Shown piece after piece: positions 47,520-58,579 of a stretch of DNA of 64,000 bases. The translations under genes were made by a program, and so were the position numbers. The first letter of the stretch is position 1. Each line of letters starts with the position of its first letter. Source of the DNA: Achatina immaculata (lineage: Eukaryota > Mollusca > Gastropoda > Stylommatophora > Achatinidae); the NCBI GenBank assembly GCA_009760885.1, contig CM019714.1, positions 3,149,895 through 3,213,894 on the forward strand. The letters run 5' to 3'. Under the pieces are notes generated by a model, which saw nothing but the letters and a program-made list of their open reading frames with translations, did not search any database and was not told the origin of the DNA.

Positions 47520-48075
47520 CTAACCTATGTTTATCTCTGTAGAAAGTGAACAGCTAACTTATGTGTTAAGACTGTCTCTATAGAAACTGAACAAACAGCT
47601 GACCTATGTTAGACTCTCTTTATAGAAACTGAACAAACAGCTGACCTGGTTTAGTCTTTGTAGAAACTGAACAAACAGCTGACCTATGTTAGACCATAGA
47701 AACTGAACAAACAGCTGACCTGGTTTAGTCTGTGTAGAAACTGAACAAACAGCTGACCTATGTTAGTCTATAGAAACTGAACAAACAGCTGACTGTGTTA
47801 GACTATCTGTACAGATACTGAACATACAGCTGACCGGTGTTAGACTGTATAGAAACTGAACAAACAGCTGTGTTAGACTGTATAGAAACTGAACAAACAG
47901 CTGTCTGTATAGAAGAACAAACAGCTGACCTGTGTTAAACTGCCTGTATAGAAACTGAACAGACAGCTGTCTGTATAGAAACTGAACAAACAGCTGACCT
48001 GTCCTAGACTGTATAGAAACTGAACAAACAGCTGACCTGTCCTAGAATGTATAGAAACTGAACAAACAGCTGATC
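47520..48075 (+). repeat. Minisatellite with gaaactgaacaaacagctga unit (intron 6)
   Basis: Units of about 30-45 bp vary by internal deletions of cctatgttagactg-type sequence. About 15 copies. Confidence 0.92.
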
Positions 48076-48350
48076 TATATTCTGGGTACTTTTGAAATAC
48101 TATGTACCATCTTCAAGCTTCCCTCTTTAATTGCAGTGCCCACTTATAAAACTGATAGATGGCTGTATTGACCTTATTTTTTATAGAGAATGCATTGTAA
48201 TATTGTCATTTCTTCATGTTAAAGTGATGTTTAGTGTTTCAAGTAATGAAAAGTGACTGTTAGTTGTAAAGAGTACAGAGAGAGCTTTAAATATTTTCCA
48301 ATGATATTTGTGGTAACCGCTTCCCTTTTGTTCATGTATTAAATGTCTTC
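48076..48350. other. Intronic, no recognisable feature
   Basis: AT-rich sequence between two arrays with nothing supported. Confidence 0.45.
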
Positions 48351-49210
48351 TTTCTTTTCTTGTTGTCCCCATTGTTCATGTATTACATATCTTCTCTGTT
48401 CTCATGTCTTCTTCTCCCCATTGTTAATGTAAGTGTTATATGTGTCTTTTCTGTTGTCTTGCTGTTCCCCCATTGTTCATGTATTATATACATTTTCTCT
48501 GTTGTCTTGTTATCCCTCATTGTTCATGTATTACATACATTTTCTCTGTTGTCTTGTTATCCCTCATTGTTCATGTATTACATACATTTTCTCTGTTGTC
48601 TTGTTATCCCTCATTGTTCATGTATTACATACATTTTCTCTGTTGTCTTGTTATATCTCATTGTTCATGTATTACATACATTTTCTCTGTTGTCTTGTTA
48701 TCCCTCATTGTTCATGTGAGTATTACATGTCTTCTCTCGTGTATCCTTGTCCCCATTTCTCATGATTTACATGTATCTTGTCTCCTTGTCTCCATTTCTC
48801 ATGATTTATATGTGTCTTCTCTTGTTGTCCCCATTTCTCATGATTAACTCATGTCTCATCTCTCTTGTTTTTTTTGTCCACATTTCACATGATTTACATG
48901 TGTCTTCTCTCATCTTCTTGTCTCCATTTCTCACAATTTACATGTGTCTTCTCTCATTGCTTGTCCCCATTTCTCATGATTTACACAAGTTCTCTTTCTC
49001 TTGTTTTCTTGTCATCATTTATCATGATTTACATGTGCCTTCTGTCATTTCTTGTCCCCCTTTCTCTTGTTTTCTTATCATCATTTCTCATGATTTACAC
49101 AAGTTTCTTTTCTCATGTTTTCTTATCATCATTTCTCATGATTTACACAAGTTTCTTTTCTCATGTTTTCTTATCATCATTTCTCATGATTTACATATGT
49201 CTCTCATATC
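48351..49210 (+). repeat. Two adjoining minisatellites of 47-bp type (intron 6)
   Basis: Left: unit with tcattgttcatgtattacat and acattttctctgttgtcttg (47 bp), about 7 copies. Right: unit with atttctcatgatttacacaa and gtttcttttctcatgttttc, about 9 copies. The pyrimidine-rich right array runs into the exon 7 acceptor. The + ORFs of 103-166 codons here are read-through. Confidence 0.94.
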
Positions 49211-49217
49211 TTTGCAG

Positions 49218-49279
49218 GGATTTAAAACCTCAAAATTTACTGATTAGTGAACATGGAGAACTGAAACTGGCAGACTTTG
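49218..49279 (+). CDS. CDK14: CDK14-like exon 7: catalytic loop to DFG
   Basis: The acceptor is tcatatctttgcag (ends 49217) and the donor is tttg|gtgagt. The first G completes the Arg codon begun in exon 6. The exon reads DLKPQNLLISEHGELKLADF and stops after one base of the DFG Gly codon. The catalytic Asp (HRD) and metal-binding Asp (DFG) are therefore intact. The next exon should open with the rest of the Gly codon followed by LARAKS-like sequence. I did not see it between 49282 and 64000, so it probably lies beyond the window. The acceptor's pyrimidine tract is continuous with a 47-bp minisatellite that fills the end of intron 6. Confidence 0.96.
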
Positions 49280-49867
49280 GTGAGTTTTTTTTTTTTTTTT
49301 AAATTGCATTTTGTTTGTTCTTTGCTTTTGAAAAGAAGAAAACTCTCTTATGAGAGGAATTTGTACAGAGCCCACATAAACTGGCTCACGTTTGAAGAGA
49401 GAAGTATATCATCAGTTTTTGCCGTCTTCTCAGGAAAGGTCATTCACCATCATTTTCACAGTCCACCCACCAAGCTGAAGTGTGTCCAACTCTTTATGTT
49501 GTCCATCCATGTAATTGTTATCCTTTTTTTTCCTGAACATTTTCCTTCAAATACAGTTTTCATTATTATATTGTGCCTCTTGATATGACCAAAATATTTG
49601 AAGTATCTGGTTCTAAAGCTTTTCTTTATTTCTGTTTTCCTTAACCAATTTATTGCTTCTTTCATTGTTTTCTTGCCTCTGAGTTCATTCTGTTTTTCTG
49701 TATATCCACATCTTTTCTGTCACTGAGTTCATTCTGTTTTTCTGTATATCCACATTTCTTCTTTTCTGTCACTGAGTTCATTCTGTTTTTCTGTATATCT
49801 ACTTTTTTCTTTTCAAGAGCCTCAATTTTCACCTTCATTTTCTTATTTAATGTTGTGCTTACCTGCC

Positions 49868-50585
49868 ATAGTGTGGAGTATACATAACATTTGATGACTC
49901 TCAGCTTCTACATTTTAGAGTAGTGTGGAGTATACATAACATTTGATGACTGTCAGCTTCTACACCTTGGAGTAGTGTGGAGTATACATAACATTTGATG
50001 ACTGTCAGCTTCTACACCTTAGATTAGTGTGGAGTATACATAACATTTGATGACTGTCAGCTTCTACACCTTAGATTAGTGTGGAGTATACATAACATTT
50101 GATGACTGTCAGCTTCTACACCTTAGATTAGTGTGGAGTATACATAACATTTGATGACTCTCAGCTTCTACACCATATGCAGGAAACTCTCTACCGTAGA
50201 GAGTGGAACAACAACACAACTCCTTCAGATCATCAGAGGAAGTACCCCCCCCCCCCTCAGACAAGTGTTTCGGCCCTTTAAACTCCTGACACTCTAAGGG
50301 GGGTGGGCCCCTCTGGGTCATGACTCCCAGAGGTCTTGTGACTTGTTGCTTTTTTTTTTTTTTTATTACTTATGTTCCCAATGCTTGTTTCGCGTACTCC
50401 ACAGCCAACATGAGGCCTTTTCTGCTGTTTCTGAAAGGCTTCTCATTGAGTAGTGTGGGAGATTTGATGGCTGTCAGCTTCTACACCATAGAGTAGTGTG
50501 GAGTATGCATAAGATTTGATGGCCGTCAGCTTCTACACCTTAGAGTAGTGTGGAGCATACATAACATTTGATGACTTAGCTTCAG
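49868..50585 (+). repeat. 52-bp minisatellite, interrupted
   Basis: Unit tagtgtggagtatacataac plus atttgatgactgtcagcttc and tacaccttaga. Starts 52 bp apart at 49921, 49973, 50025, 50077 and 50129. Interrupted at 50175-50455. Confidence 0.94.
50175..50455. mobile_element. Unclassified insertion beginning with the 60-bp palindromic repeat (copy 2)
   Basis: 50175-50234 matches 14389-14448 and includes ctctctaccgtagagag. It is followed by a poly-C run, GC-rich sequence with gggggtgggcccctctgggt, a T run and an unrelated end. The 52-bp array resumes at about 50452. Class unknown. It has no ORF that I credit. Confidence 0.6.
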
Positions 50586-50914
50586 TTGTTGTGTTGTATG
50601 TTTTAAAGTAAGAACTTTTTTCTTTCTGTTGAAAGTGCATTTTACTATTCCTTCTATTTTGTTCATTTCCATTTCATATTTTCATCAATGTTTTGTCATA
50701 TATGTCTTTTGTCACTTGTTCTAGTGTTTATCCACTTCAGTTTATGTTTACATTTGGCTTTTGTTATTCTCTCCCAATTGCAATACTTCTGTCTTTCTGA
50801 TATTTATTTCCAGTTAATTTTCTTGGCTTGTTTCTTTATTTGTGTCATAAAATTCTGATAGTATTCTGGATTTTCTGCTATTAGCACTCCATCTGCACAT
50901 CTGAGGTTGTTAGC

Positions 50915-51420
50915 TGTTGTGTCATTTAATCCAGGCATATCATTAACAGTGGTCCCTCTGTTAACTGTTGTGTCATTTAATCCAGGCATATCATTAACAG
51001 TGGTCCCTCTGTTAACTGTTGTGTCATTTAATCCAGGCATATTGTTAACAGTGGTCCCTCTGTTAGCTGTTGTGTCATTTAATCCAGGCATATTATTAAC
51101 AGTGGTCCCTCTGTTAGCTGTTGTGTCATTTAATCCAGGCATATTATTAACAGTGGTCCTTCTGTTAGCTGTTGTGTCATTTAATCCAGGCATATTATTA
51201 ACAGTGGTCCCTCTGTTAGCTGTTGTGTCATTTAATCCAGGCATATTGTTAACAGTGGTCCCTCTGTTAGCTGTTGTGTCATTTAATCCAGGCATATTGT
51301 TAACAGTGGTCCCTCTGTTAGCTGTTGTGTCATTTAATCCAGGCATATTATTAACAGTGGTCCCTCTGTTAGCTGTTGTGTCATTTAATCCAGGCATATT
51401 ATTAACAGTGGTCCTTCTGA
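50915..51420 (+). repeat. 51-bp minisatellite, about 10 copies
   Basis: Unit contains gttgtgtcatttaatccagg, catattattaacagtggtcc and ctctgttagct. Unit length equals 17 codons, so both strands stay open (178 codons + strand, 211 codons - strand). These are not genes. Confidence 0.96.
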
Positions 51421-51569
51421 AGAGTGGTTCAGCATGCACATAAATATATTTTGCTTATCCATAATTTATATAATCAGACAGTTTATGAGCAGCAAGTTAC
51501 ATGAGTAATCTAAGAAGTAATGTCAGTGAAAACAAATGAAACCGAGTGGCATGAAAAATTTGTGAGCAA

Positions 51570-52160
51570 CCCAGAAACATCCTTGTCTGACTTCTTTTTT
51601 TCTATCAGTGAATTTAGAATACTACACATCCTTGTCTGACCTCTTTTTATATCAGTGAATTTAGAATACTACACATCCTTGTATGACAGCTTTTTATATC
51701 AGTGAATTTAGAATATTACACATCTTTGTCTGGCAACTTTTTATATCAGTGAATTTAGAATATTACACATCTTTGTCTGGCAACTTTTTATATCAATGAA
51801 TTTAGAATACTACACATCCTTGTCTGACCTCTTTTTATATCAGTGAATTTAGAATAGTACACATCTTTGTCTAACAACTTTTTATATCAGTGAATTTAGA
51901 ATAGTACACATCTTTGTCTGACCTCTTTTTATATCAGTGAATTTAGAATACTACACATCTTTGTCTAACAACTTTTTATATCAGTGAATTTAGAATAGTA
52001 CACATCCTTGTCTAACAACTTTTTATATTAGTGAATTTAGAATACTACACATCTTTGTCTAACAACTTTTTATATCAGTGAATTTAGAATAGTACACATC
52101 CTTGTCTAACAACTTTTTATATCAGTGAATTTAGAATAGTACACATCTTTGTCTGACCCT
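51570..52160 (+). repeat. Minisatellite, 47-bp unit, about 12 copies
   Basis: Unit contains tacacatctttgtctgacaa and ctttttatatcagtgaattt, then agaatac. Confidence 0.95.
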
Positions 52161-54290
52161 GAACAACCATATTGTTAACACTGATATGCCAGTTGTGAGA
52201 TTAGGTGGCCAGAACCAACTTGATGACATACTAGGGAGTGAAGTTTGATCACAGTCTGTGAACATGTTTACCATGTGATAACAAAAGCCCACAAAGGTCT
52301 GTCAGCAGTGAAGGTCATGGCAGCTGCCAGCATTCAGCAGAGGCTACTAATAGTTAGGTTCCAGGGGCTTGTCCTTGCACCCATCAGATATACCCTAGCC
52401 ATCCTCATCGTCAGCCCTGTGCAGATAGAAAAGGTGCAAAATGAAGCCATGCATATTATCTTGGGATGTAAGAGAGACAATTCCTGTGTAGCGATGAGAT
52501 ACCTCTTTGATCTCCCCACCACGAATCACAGGATCAAGATCTGGAGGGCACATGCATACCTCAAGATAAGTGCAGACCAAGAGCACACACTGCACCAAGA
52601 ACTTCTCAAAGAAAAGGCTGACATGGATGGATCATGTAGAAGATGTTATCAAGCAGTAAAACAGAATAGAGGGTCTTATGTCTTGACACAATACAAGACA
52701 AGGAATGGAACAAGTCGTCACAACAGTCTTCAACAAGTCTACTGCAGACACCATAGTCATAAACCGTATTACATTGAAACCTGCTGTCAGTCAACTTCAA
52801 CAGCATGTAACATTCCACAAGAAACTAAACAAAGCTACTGCTTTAAAAATACTGAATACCACATCTAGTAATGGGTAAAGTGATAGATGATATTATGAGG
52901 ATGGAAACGTAGCCCATCAGGTTGGAAAGACACATACAATGACAATTCCCTGCGTGAGATATTCAACACCATGTAGGAAGAAACTTTACAATTTACCTGC
53001 AACAAAAAAAAAGACATACTTAGAAAGATTCCAACAGAAAAAGCTCCTCTAACAACAAACTCTTCAACTGTCTCAAAAACTAGCCACTTATCTTAACCTA
53101 AACTGCCTCTACCAAAAATGGTTACTACTACAAAAACTCTATCCAAAGCAAGACATTCTCCTAACCAAACATAGTAATGCTCTCCAAAACAAGTAAGGCT
53201 GTCTTTTCCAAAACATAGTAAGGCTCCCTGTCTAACCTAATCTTGTGTGGTATTCATATCATAACTTTACCCACTCAGGTTTCATGCCACATGCTCAAGA
53301 CCATTTCCTGTGCCCTTAACTAAGTTACCTTTCAAACAAGGGTATTCACTCTATTAATTGTTTCCTAAGTACCAATATTGCTTTTATCCCATCAGTTAGG
53401 AGAATGCTATCATAGCAGGTCTGTGAAGTTATCAGTATCAAATCCGGCGAGGAATGGGTACCTGTGCTTCTAGCATTCAGGGGTACCTTCTCTTGCATTG
53501 TCATGCTTGACAAGAGGAGCATGGAGCAGAATCTATTTGCTGTGAATGCAGAAGTCAACGCCCTCATCAGTGAAAACTCCCAATGAGGCAGGTGTCGTTT
53601 ACACAGATGGATCTATTGTACAGCATCAAGGGAGTGTACAGGCATTCCAAGCATGATCTGTGGGCAGAACAGGAAGCCAGTGGTGCCTTAACCGTGACCA
53701 CGAGCAGCATGATGATGGAGGCGATGGTGGTGATAAAAGCATTCGAGTGGCTGGAGTCACAGAACTGTTACCCTGTGTCTGAATACTAAGTGATTCAGTG
53801 AGTATGATTTGGAAGGTCGAGGCAGGTTCTGTACACAAACAGTGGCTTGAGTCATTGCAGAAATTAGCTATTCACAGAGTCACCTTCATCTGTGTCCCTG
53901 GGCACATGGGCACCTGGGCATCTAAGGAAATGAAAGAGCTGATAAGATAGTTGGCTCTGCCATCATCACAGATGGACAACCATGGGATCAAGCTGGTAAT
54001 GTTAACGTGGTTAGAGAGACAGGCAGAGTGGAGTACTTCAAGAACAACAAATCCACATATCACTGCTTAGAAGAGAGCAGGGAGTACAGATTGGCCTAAC
54101 TAGGAACAAGAGGCATACTGGACGCATAAAGGGACTTGTCAGTCAACACAGGACAGGCTCTATCAGTCACAGGATGCTGATAGGTATGCTGTTAGATATA
54201 TTGAGGGAGATCTGAGCACCTACAGACATGCCTGGAGTGCAATGATGATGACGACCCAGACCATAAACCATAAAGCCTTCTTGTTACATC
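52161..54290 (+). mobile_element. RNase-H-bearing LINE fragment (I/Nimb-like), degraded
   Basis: The + frame 52245-52868 resembles the RT thumb/connection region (AHKGLSAVKVMAAASIQQRL, VQNEAMHIILGCKRD, MRYLFDLPTTNHRIKIWRAH). Downstream, broken frames carry an RNase H domain: VYTDGSIVQHQGSVQAF-type start (about 53590-53640), and VTFICVPGHMGTW (about 53875-53920), the domain's last conserved Trp/Val-Pro-Gly-His block. RNase H after RT is known for the I group of LINEs. Stops and shifts make it a relic. Both ends unclear. Confidence 0.75.
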
Positions 54291-54299
54291 AGTGGACTT

Positions 54300-54680
54300 A
54301 GAATAATTAGTGCCAGCCCTTACTTCTTCCAACAAATTTTACTAGGATCATGTTTTTACCATCTAAATTAATCTCATTCAGACATTCAAATAGTTGTTTG
54401 TCCTACTTTGTGAAAACTATTTTTTGTAATGTATAAAGTAAACATAAATGTCTTTTTTTCATTTCTATATATTTTTTAGTCACCATCCTCTGCAGAATAT
54501 GGCTTTCTTCATTCCATTATTTTTTCAAAATCCAAACTGTTGATCACTAATTTTCATATTTAGTTTTGTTTCTGATTTCATCATGAACGACTCTGAGCAA
54601 AATCTTTGTTACATGCCTCATTAAACGGGTAGTTCTGAAGCCTGTACATTGTAGTCATTTTTGTTTTCTATGAATATTGT
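54300..54680 (-). mobile_element. RTE-like LINE (family 1) RT fragment, antisense
   Basis: The minus strand shows broken pieces of the family-1 RT start: ISDQQFGF, EMKKDIYVYFIHY and NEINLDGKNM, aligning by eye with DEQFGF, VQKDLYLCFIDY and DISIDGKDL of the copy at 6287-7504. Confidence 0.68.
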
Positions 54681-54684
54681 GCTA

Positions 54685-55185
54685 TAAATGTTGATGTTTG
54701 CGAGTTCTGAGCTAGCCTATGTCATATTAATGGCACTTTTCATCTAAGAAGATGACTCATTACAAGTGTGTAAAAACACACATGTGATAAGTGTATCATT
54801 GAAACACCCATGTGATAAAGTTTCAGGCAAATAGTTGTCAGCAGTGTGAGTGTATGCTGGACATGATCTGCCTGAGCAGCTTCTCTCATGACTGGCTATA
54901 CCAACATTGGATTTGCATAATCAGTCATAGTAACAGGAAGAAATGTTTGTGTTGTGTGGTCCTTCTTTTTTTGTGCGTGCAATGTTCATTGTTACATAAT
55001 AATATAGTATATATATTACATAAATCTGTGATCTTATCTAATCCATCTTCTTCTAAGCTTCTAACATCCAGAGGAAAAAAAAATATAGACAGACGGAAAC
55101 TCAGAATGTTTAATAAAATGTTAAATTTTCAGCTCAGAAATTTCAAATTGTGTGACAAGTACCCTTACTTCATGCATAGTTTGAT
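54685..55185. other. No recognisable feature
   Basis: AT-rich sequence with acacacatgtgataa-type short repeats at about 54770-54830. The 143-codon + ORF (54812-55243) has no family I recognise and lacks splice or composition support. Confidence 0.4.
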
Positions 55186-55189
55186 AGAT

Positions 55190-55760
55190 GGCGGGATGTG
55201 TTCAGTATTTCCGCCTTGTTGCCATATAACCTCGCTGAGATGAACCTTCATGTGTTTCCTGGAAAAAATGTCATGATGCAGCTTGCAGTTGCATTACTTT
55301 TTCTGGTTTCTTAAGGGAGGCTTTCTCCTTGAAATAACCCCACAAGAAAAAAATTTCAGGGATTAATATCAGGGGCTGTGTGGGGCCACATTGAACTTCC
55401 CTGAAAATGTTCTGTATATCGATAGGACATCACACGACGGCGCCTAAAATGTTCATGCAGGAAATCCAGAACATTCACTGTATAAGGACGAGCACTTTCT
55501 TGCATGAACCATTGTGTCTCCATTGGTAATCTTGTTGCCAAGTGTTGTGGAAGAAATGTTTTGAACATGTCCATGTACCATGTGTCATTGAAAAAGAAAT
55601 GGTGCAATGATTCCATGGCTGGAAATGCAGCCCACACATTCTCTAACGTCAAACTCATGCATGAAGTTCGGGGCTCACCAGAAATCTGGCATTCTGCTTG
55701 TTCACAGAACTATCATAGACCTCCTCAGAGAACCATTTGTTATGCAGCATAGTGTCACAT
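55190..55760 (-). mobile_element. Tc1/mariner-superfamily transposase C-terminal relic
   Basis: The minus-strand frame 55356-55658 shows a DDE-transposase end: WFMQESARPYTVNVLDFLHE (the QDGAxxH region, altered), then SMWPHTAPDINPCNFFLWGY (55330-55420), the counterpart of WPxRSPDLxPxDFFLWGxL, and a KPEKVMQLQ tail. The key Asp in DLxPxD appears as N, so it is inactive. Degraded sequence continues to about 55760. Confidence 0.72.
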
Positions 55761-55994
55761 TCTACAATAATTCAAGCAGCAAACTCTACCAGTCATTCCA
55801 TGTCATTCGTTGTTAGTTTCTGAAGCAGTGTAATTTTGTGTGGAAACAAGTGCAGATCTGCATGGTATTCTTTGAAGTGAATGACTGAGATGCTGAACTT
55901 GGCAGAAGCAGTTCTGGTGGACTTAGCAGGACTTCAAGACAAAGCAGAACAGACTGTGGCAGTACTGGATTGTTTTTTTCTCCAGAACACTGCC

Positions 55995-57030
55995 ATCAGT
56001 TTAAGATTTTGAGGGCAGTTTATACACTGTCTGTGTGCAGGGAGTGGCCAGTTTATACACTGTCTGTGTGCAGGGAGTGGCCAGTTTATACACTGTCTGT
56101 GTGCAGAGAGCAGCCAGTCTGTACACTGTGTGCAAGGAGTGGCCAATCTATACACTGTCTGTGTGCAGGGATCGGCCAGTCAGTACATTGTCTGTGTGCA
56201 AAGAGCAGCCAGTCTATACACTGTGTGCAAGGAGTGGCCAATCTATACACTGTCTGTGTGCAGGGATCGGCCAGTCAGTACACTGTCTGTGTGCAAAGAC
56301 CGGCCAGTCTGTACACCAATGTGCAAAGAGCGGCCAGTCTATACACTGTGTGCAAGAAGTGGCCAGTCTATACACTGTGAGCAGGGAGTGGCCAGTCTAT
56401 TCACTGTCTGTGTGCAGGGGTCAGCCAGTCTATACAGTGTGCAGGGAGTGGCCAGTCTATACACTTTGTGCAGAGAGCGGCCAGTCTATACACTGTGTGC
56501 AGAGAGCGGCCAGTCTATACACTGTCTGTGCACAGGGAGTGGCCAGTCTATACACTGTCTGTGCGCAGGGAGTGGCCAGTCTGTACAGTGTGTGCAGAGA
56601 GCAGCCAGTCTATACACTGTCTGTGCGCAGGGAGTGGCCAGTCTGTACAGTGTGTGCAGAGAGCAGCCAGTCTATACACTGTCTGTCAGGGATCGGCCAG
56701 TCTATACATTGTCTGTCAGGGATCGGCCAGTCTATACATTGTCTGTCAGGGATCGGCCAGTCTATACATTGTCTGTCAGGGATCGGCCAGTCTATACATT
56801 GTCTGTCAGGGATCGGCCAGTCTATACATTGTCTGTCAGGGATCGGCCAGTCTATACATTGTCTGTCAGGGATCGGCCAGTCTATACATTGTCTGTCAGG
56901 GATCGGCCAGTCTATACACTGTGTGCAGGGATCGGCCAGTCTGTACATTGTCTGTCAGGGATCGGCCAGTCTATACACTGTGTGCAGGGATCGGCCAGTC
57001 TGTACACTGTGTGCAGGGATCGGCCACCCT
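55995..57030 (+). repeat. Minisatellite, 30-36-bp unit, about 30 copies
   Basis: The left part has units with gtctatacactgtctgtgtg and cagggagtggcca. The right part (56680-56910) is a uniform 30-bp unit, gtctatacattgtctgtcag plus ggatcggcca, about 8 times. Because units are near multiples of 3 and lack stops, it produces ORFs up to 405 codons in several frames. These are not genes. Confidence 0.97.
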
Positions 57031-57035
57031 ACATA

Positions 57036-57330
57036 TGTAGTAACATATTACCTCACTAAACTATGCAACATTACTTGGACAGGAGAAAGCTGGCCAAAGA
57101 AGGCACAGAAATGCAGCAACCAAATGTGCCAATCAGCTGCAATCAAAAAGAAAAACAGGCGCCCAAAGGTGAAATACACAATAAAAACTGAAAATCCAAG
57201 ACACATCCACTGGCTTAGTGAAATAACATACACATTATGGTTTGGTTTCTAACATGAGCTACCAAAAAAACAATTTGTCTGAGTGACAGATCTTGTATAA
57301 AAGCAAAGGAGGAAGAAGCATCATACTATA
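57036..57330. other. No recognisable feature
   Basis: A-rich sequence between two arrays. No coding or repeat signal recognised. Confidence 0.4.
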
Positions 57331-57339
57331 TACTACCAA

Positions 57340-57721
57340 ACTACTTAACTACACTCTACTGTATAAAATGATATGTTACTTAACTACACTATCCTGTATA
57401 AAATGATACGTTACTTAGCTACACCATGCTATATAAAATGATACGTTTACTTAACTACACCATGTTGTATAAAATGATACGTTACTTAATGACACCATGC
57501 TATATAAAATGATATGTTACTTAACTATACCATGTTGTATAAAATGATACGTTACTTAATGACACCATGTTATATAAAATGATACATTACTTAACTACAC
57601 CATGCTATATAAAATAATACATTACTTAACTACAGCATGCTATGTAAAATGATATGTTACTTAACTACACCATGCTGTGTAAAATGATACATTACTTAAT
57701 CTACACCATACTATGTAAAAT
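57340..57721 (+). repeat. Minisatellite, about 35-bp unit, split by the Penelope-like element
   Basis: Unit contains aaaatgatacgttacttaac and tacaccatgctatat. A single further unit lies at 60075-60117, on the other side of the insertion. Confidence 0.92.
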
Positions 57722-58328
57722 GATAATAAAGGTAGATAGAGGTTTATGGTCAGTTTTACAAGGCAGCAGAAGGAGTAAGTGAGAAAAAAATGAATAGAAA
57801 ATATGAGAGTAAGATGAGAATGTATAAATGAAAAACATACAACATCCAATATTTCGACGTGAGCCATTTTCAAGGATTGCATACACAAAACAAGACATAA
57901 CATTAAACAAAAAACTTATCTGTGTGGTATCCTCCAGAGAGTGGGAACACAAGAATGCATGTCCCTCAGACCAGACGAGGCATAGAAACCACAATGGAAA
58001 CCAGATGAAGCCAGTCAGAAAGAAGAGGCGGAGAAAAACAGGTTGAGGGGCAGAACGGGGAAGGGCAGTAGACACCTGTAACCTGATAGAGAAACAGGTG
58101 TCAAGAGGGGTGGGGGGGGGGTTATGGGGAAGGGCAGGGAAGCAGGGAGATAATATGAAACTGGTGAATAGAACAAGACCCAGTGGGGCAAAAACACCTA
58201 TAAGCCGCCAGAAAAGAAAGGAAGGTGGCAGTAGGAGGGGGAAGGAAGCTAGGAGAAAGAAACAAGAAAGTAGAGTATAAATCACAGAAAAAGTGGAAAA
58301 CTAAAGAAGTTAAAGGAAGCTGAAGACA

Positions 58329-58579
58329 TTGTTAATTCCTGCTGGGTGGAGACAATCAGCCTGGAAAATGAGGCGCTGTTCTAGGACCCTCCGAGATCAT
58401 ACATTGGCAGAACAAAAGTGGATCACACTAACAGAAGTGTCCTGTTTTCCCCTGTGGTTGCTATGGCAAAAATGTTTAGCTACGGGTGCCCAAGCCTTCT
58501 TAGAAATGTCGTTAAGATGTTGGCAGAAACAATCTCCTGAGTGTAAACCAGTCTCCTCTATATACTTCATGTCACAACA
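58329..58579 (-). pseudogene. Inverted duplicate of the GIY-YIG C-terminus
   Basis: The minus strand repeats the end of the ORF at 59177-59446 with a few changes. The YIGET block reads YIEET here, so the conserved Gly is lost. It carries the same Arg-to-Cys state as the right copy. Confidence 0.85.

Larger units (their letters stand above)
13941..49279 (+). other. CDK14: CDK14-like (PFTAIRE) kinase gene, partial, seven exons
   Basis: This is the span of the recognisable part of a CDK14/Eip63E-type cyclin-dependent kinase gene. The seven exons join in one frame with intron phases 1,0,1,0,0,2. All introns are GT-AG, with sizes of about 4.3, 4.8, 8.0, 5.4, 5.1 and 6.9 kb. The family (human CDK14/CDK15, fly Eip63E) is known for the PFTAIRE version of the PSTAIRE helix. 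Human CDK14 works with cyclin Y at the membrane and acts in Wnt co-receptor phosphorylation; applying that here is inference. Seen directly are the glycine loop, the beta-3 Lys, PFTAIRE, HRDLKPQN and the start of DFG. The initiator Met and the C-terminal half of the kinase domain were not found in the window. Only about 2.2 percent of the span is coding. The rest is minisatellites and transposon relics. Confidence 0.9.
49453..51445 (-). mobile_element. RTE-like LINE relic expanded by two internal minisatellites
   Basis: In element order from the right: a 51-bp in-frame repeat (50915-51420) leads into NLRCADGVLIAENPEYYQNF (50804-50914), the YADD-type block of the family, here CADG. Further degraded thumb sequence lies at 50590-50800, then a 52-bp array (49870-50580) whose minus strand reads VIKCYVYSTL, like the LINE motif KCYxxxxLLYG. 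It ends with RYFKYFGHIKRHN and a basic end (49456-49665). A foreign ~280-bp repeat sits at 50175-50455. Confidence 0.72.

Noticed and set aside
48360..49302. Overlapping + ORFs of 103-166 codons that look like membrane proteins
   Set aside because: Pyrimidine-rich 47-bp arrays give Leu/Ser/Phe-rich read-through in all three frames.
50804..51443. 211-codon (-) and 178-codon (+) repetitive ORFs
   Set aside because: The 51-bp unit is a multiple of three with no stop, so both strands stay open. Only the end near 50804-50914 has real (LINE) homology.
56035..57252. 405-codon + ORF and overlapping 309- and 190-codon ORFs with Cys/His-rich repeats
   Set aside because: They are read-through of a 30-36-bp minisatellite. 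Several frames are open at once and the peptide repeats follow the DNA unit. No splice or homology support.
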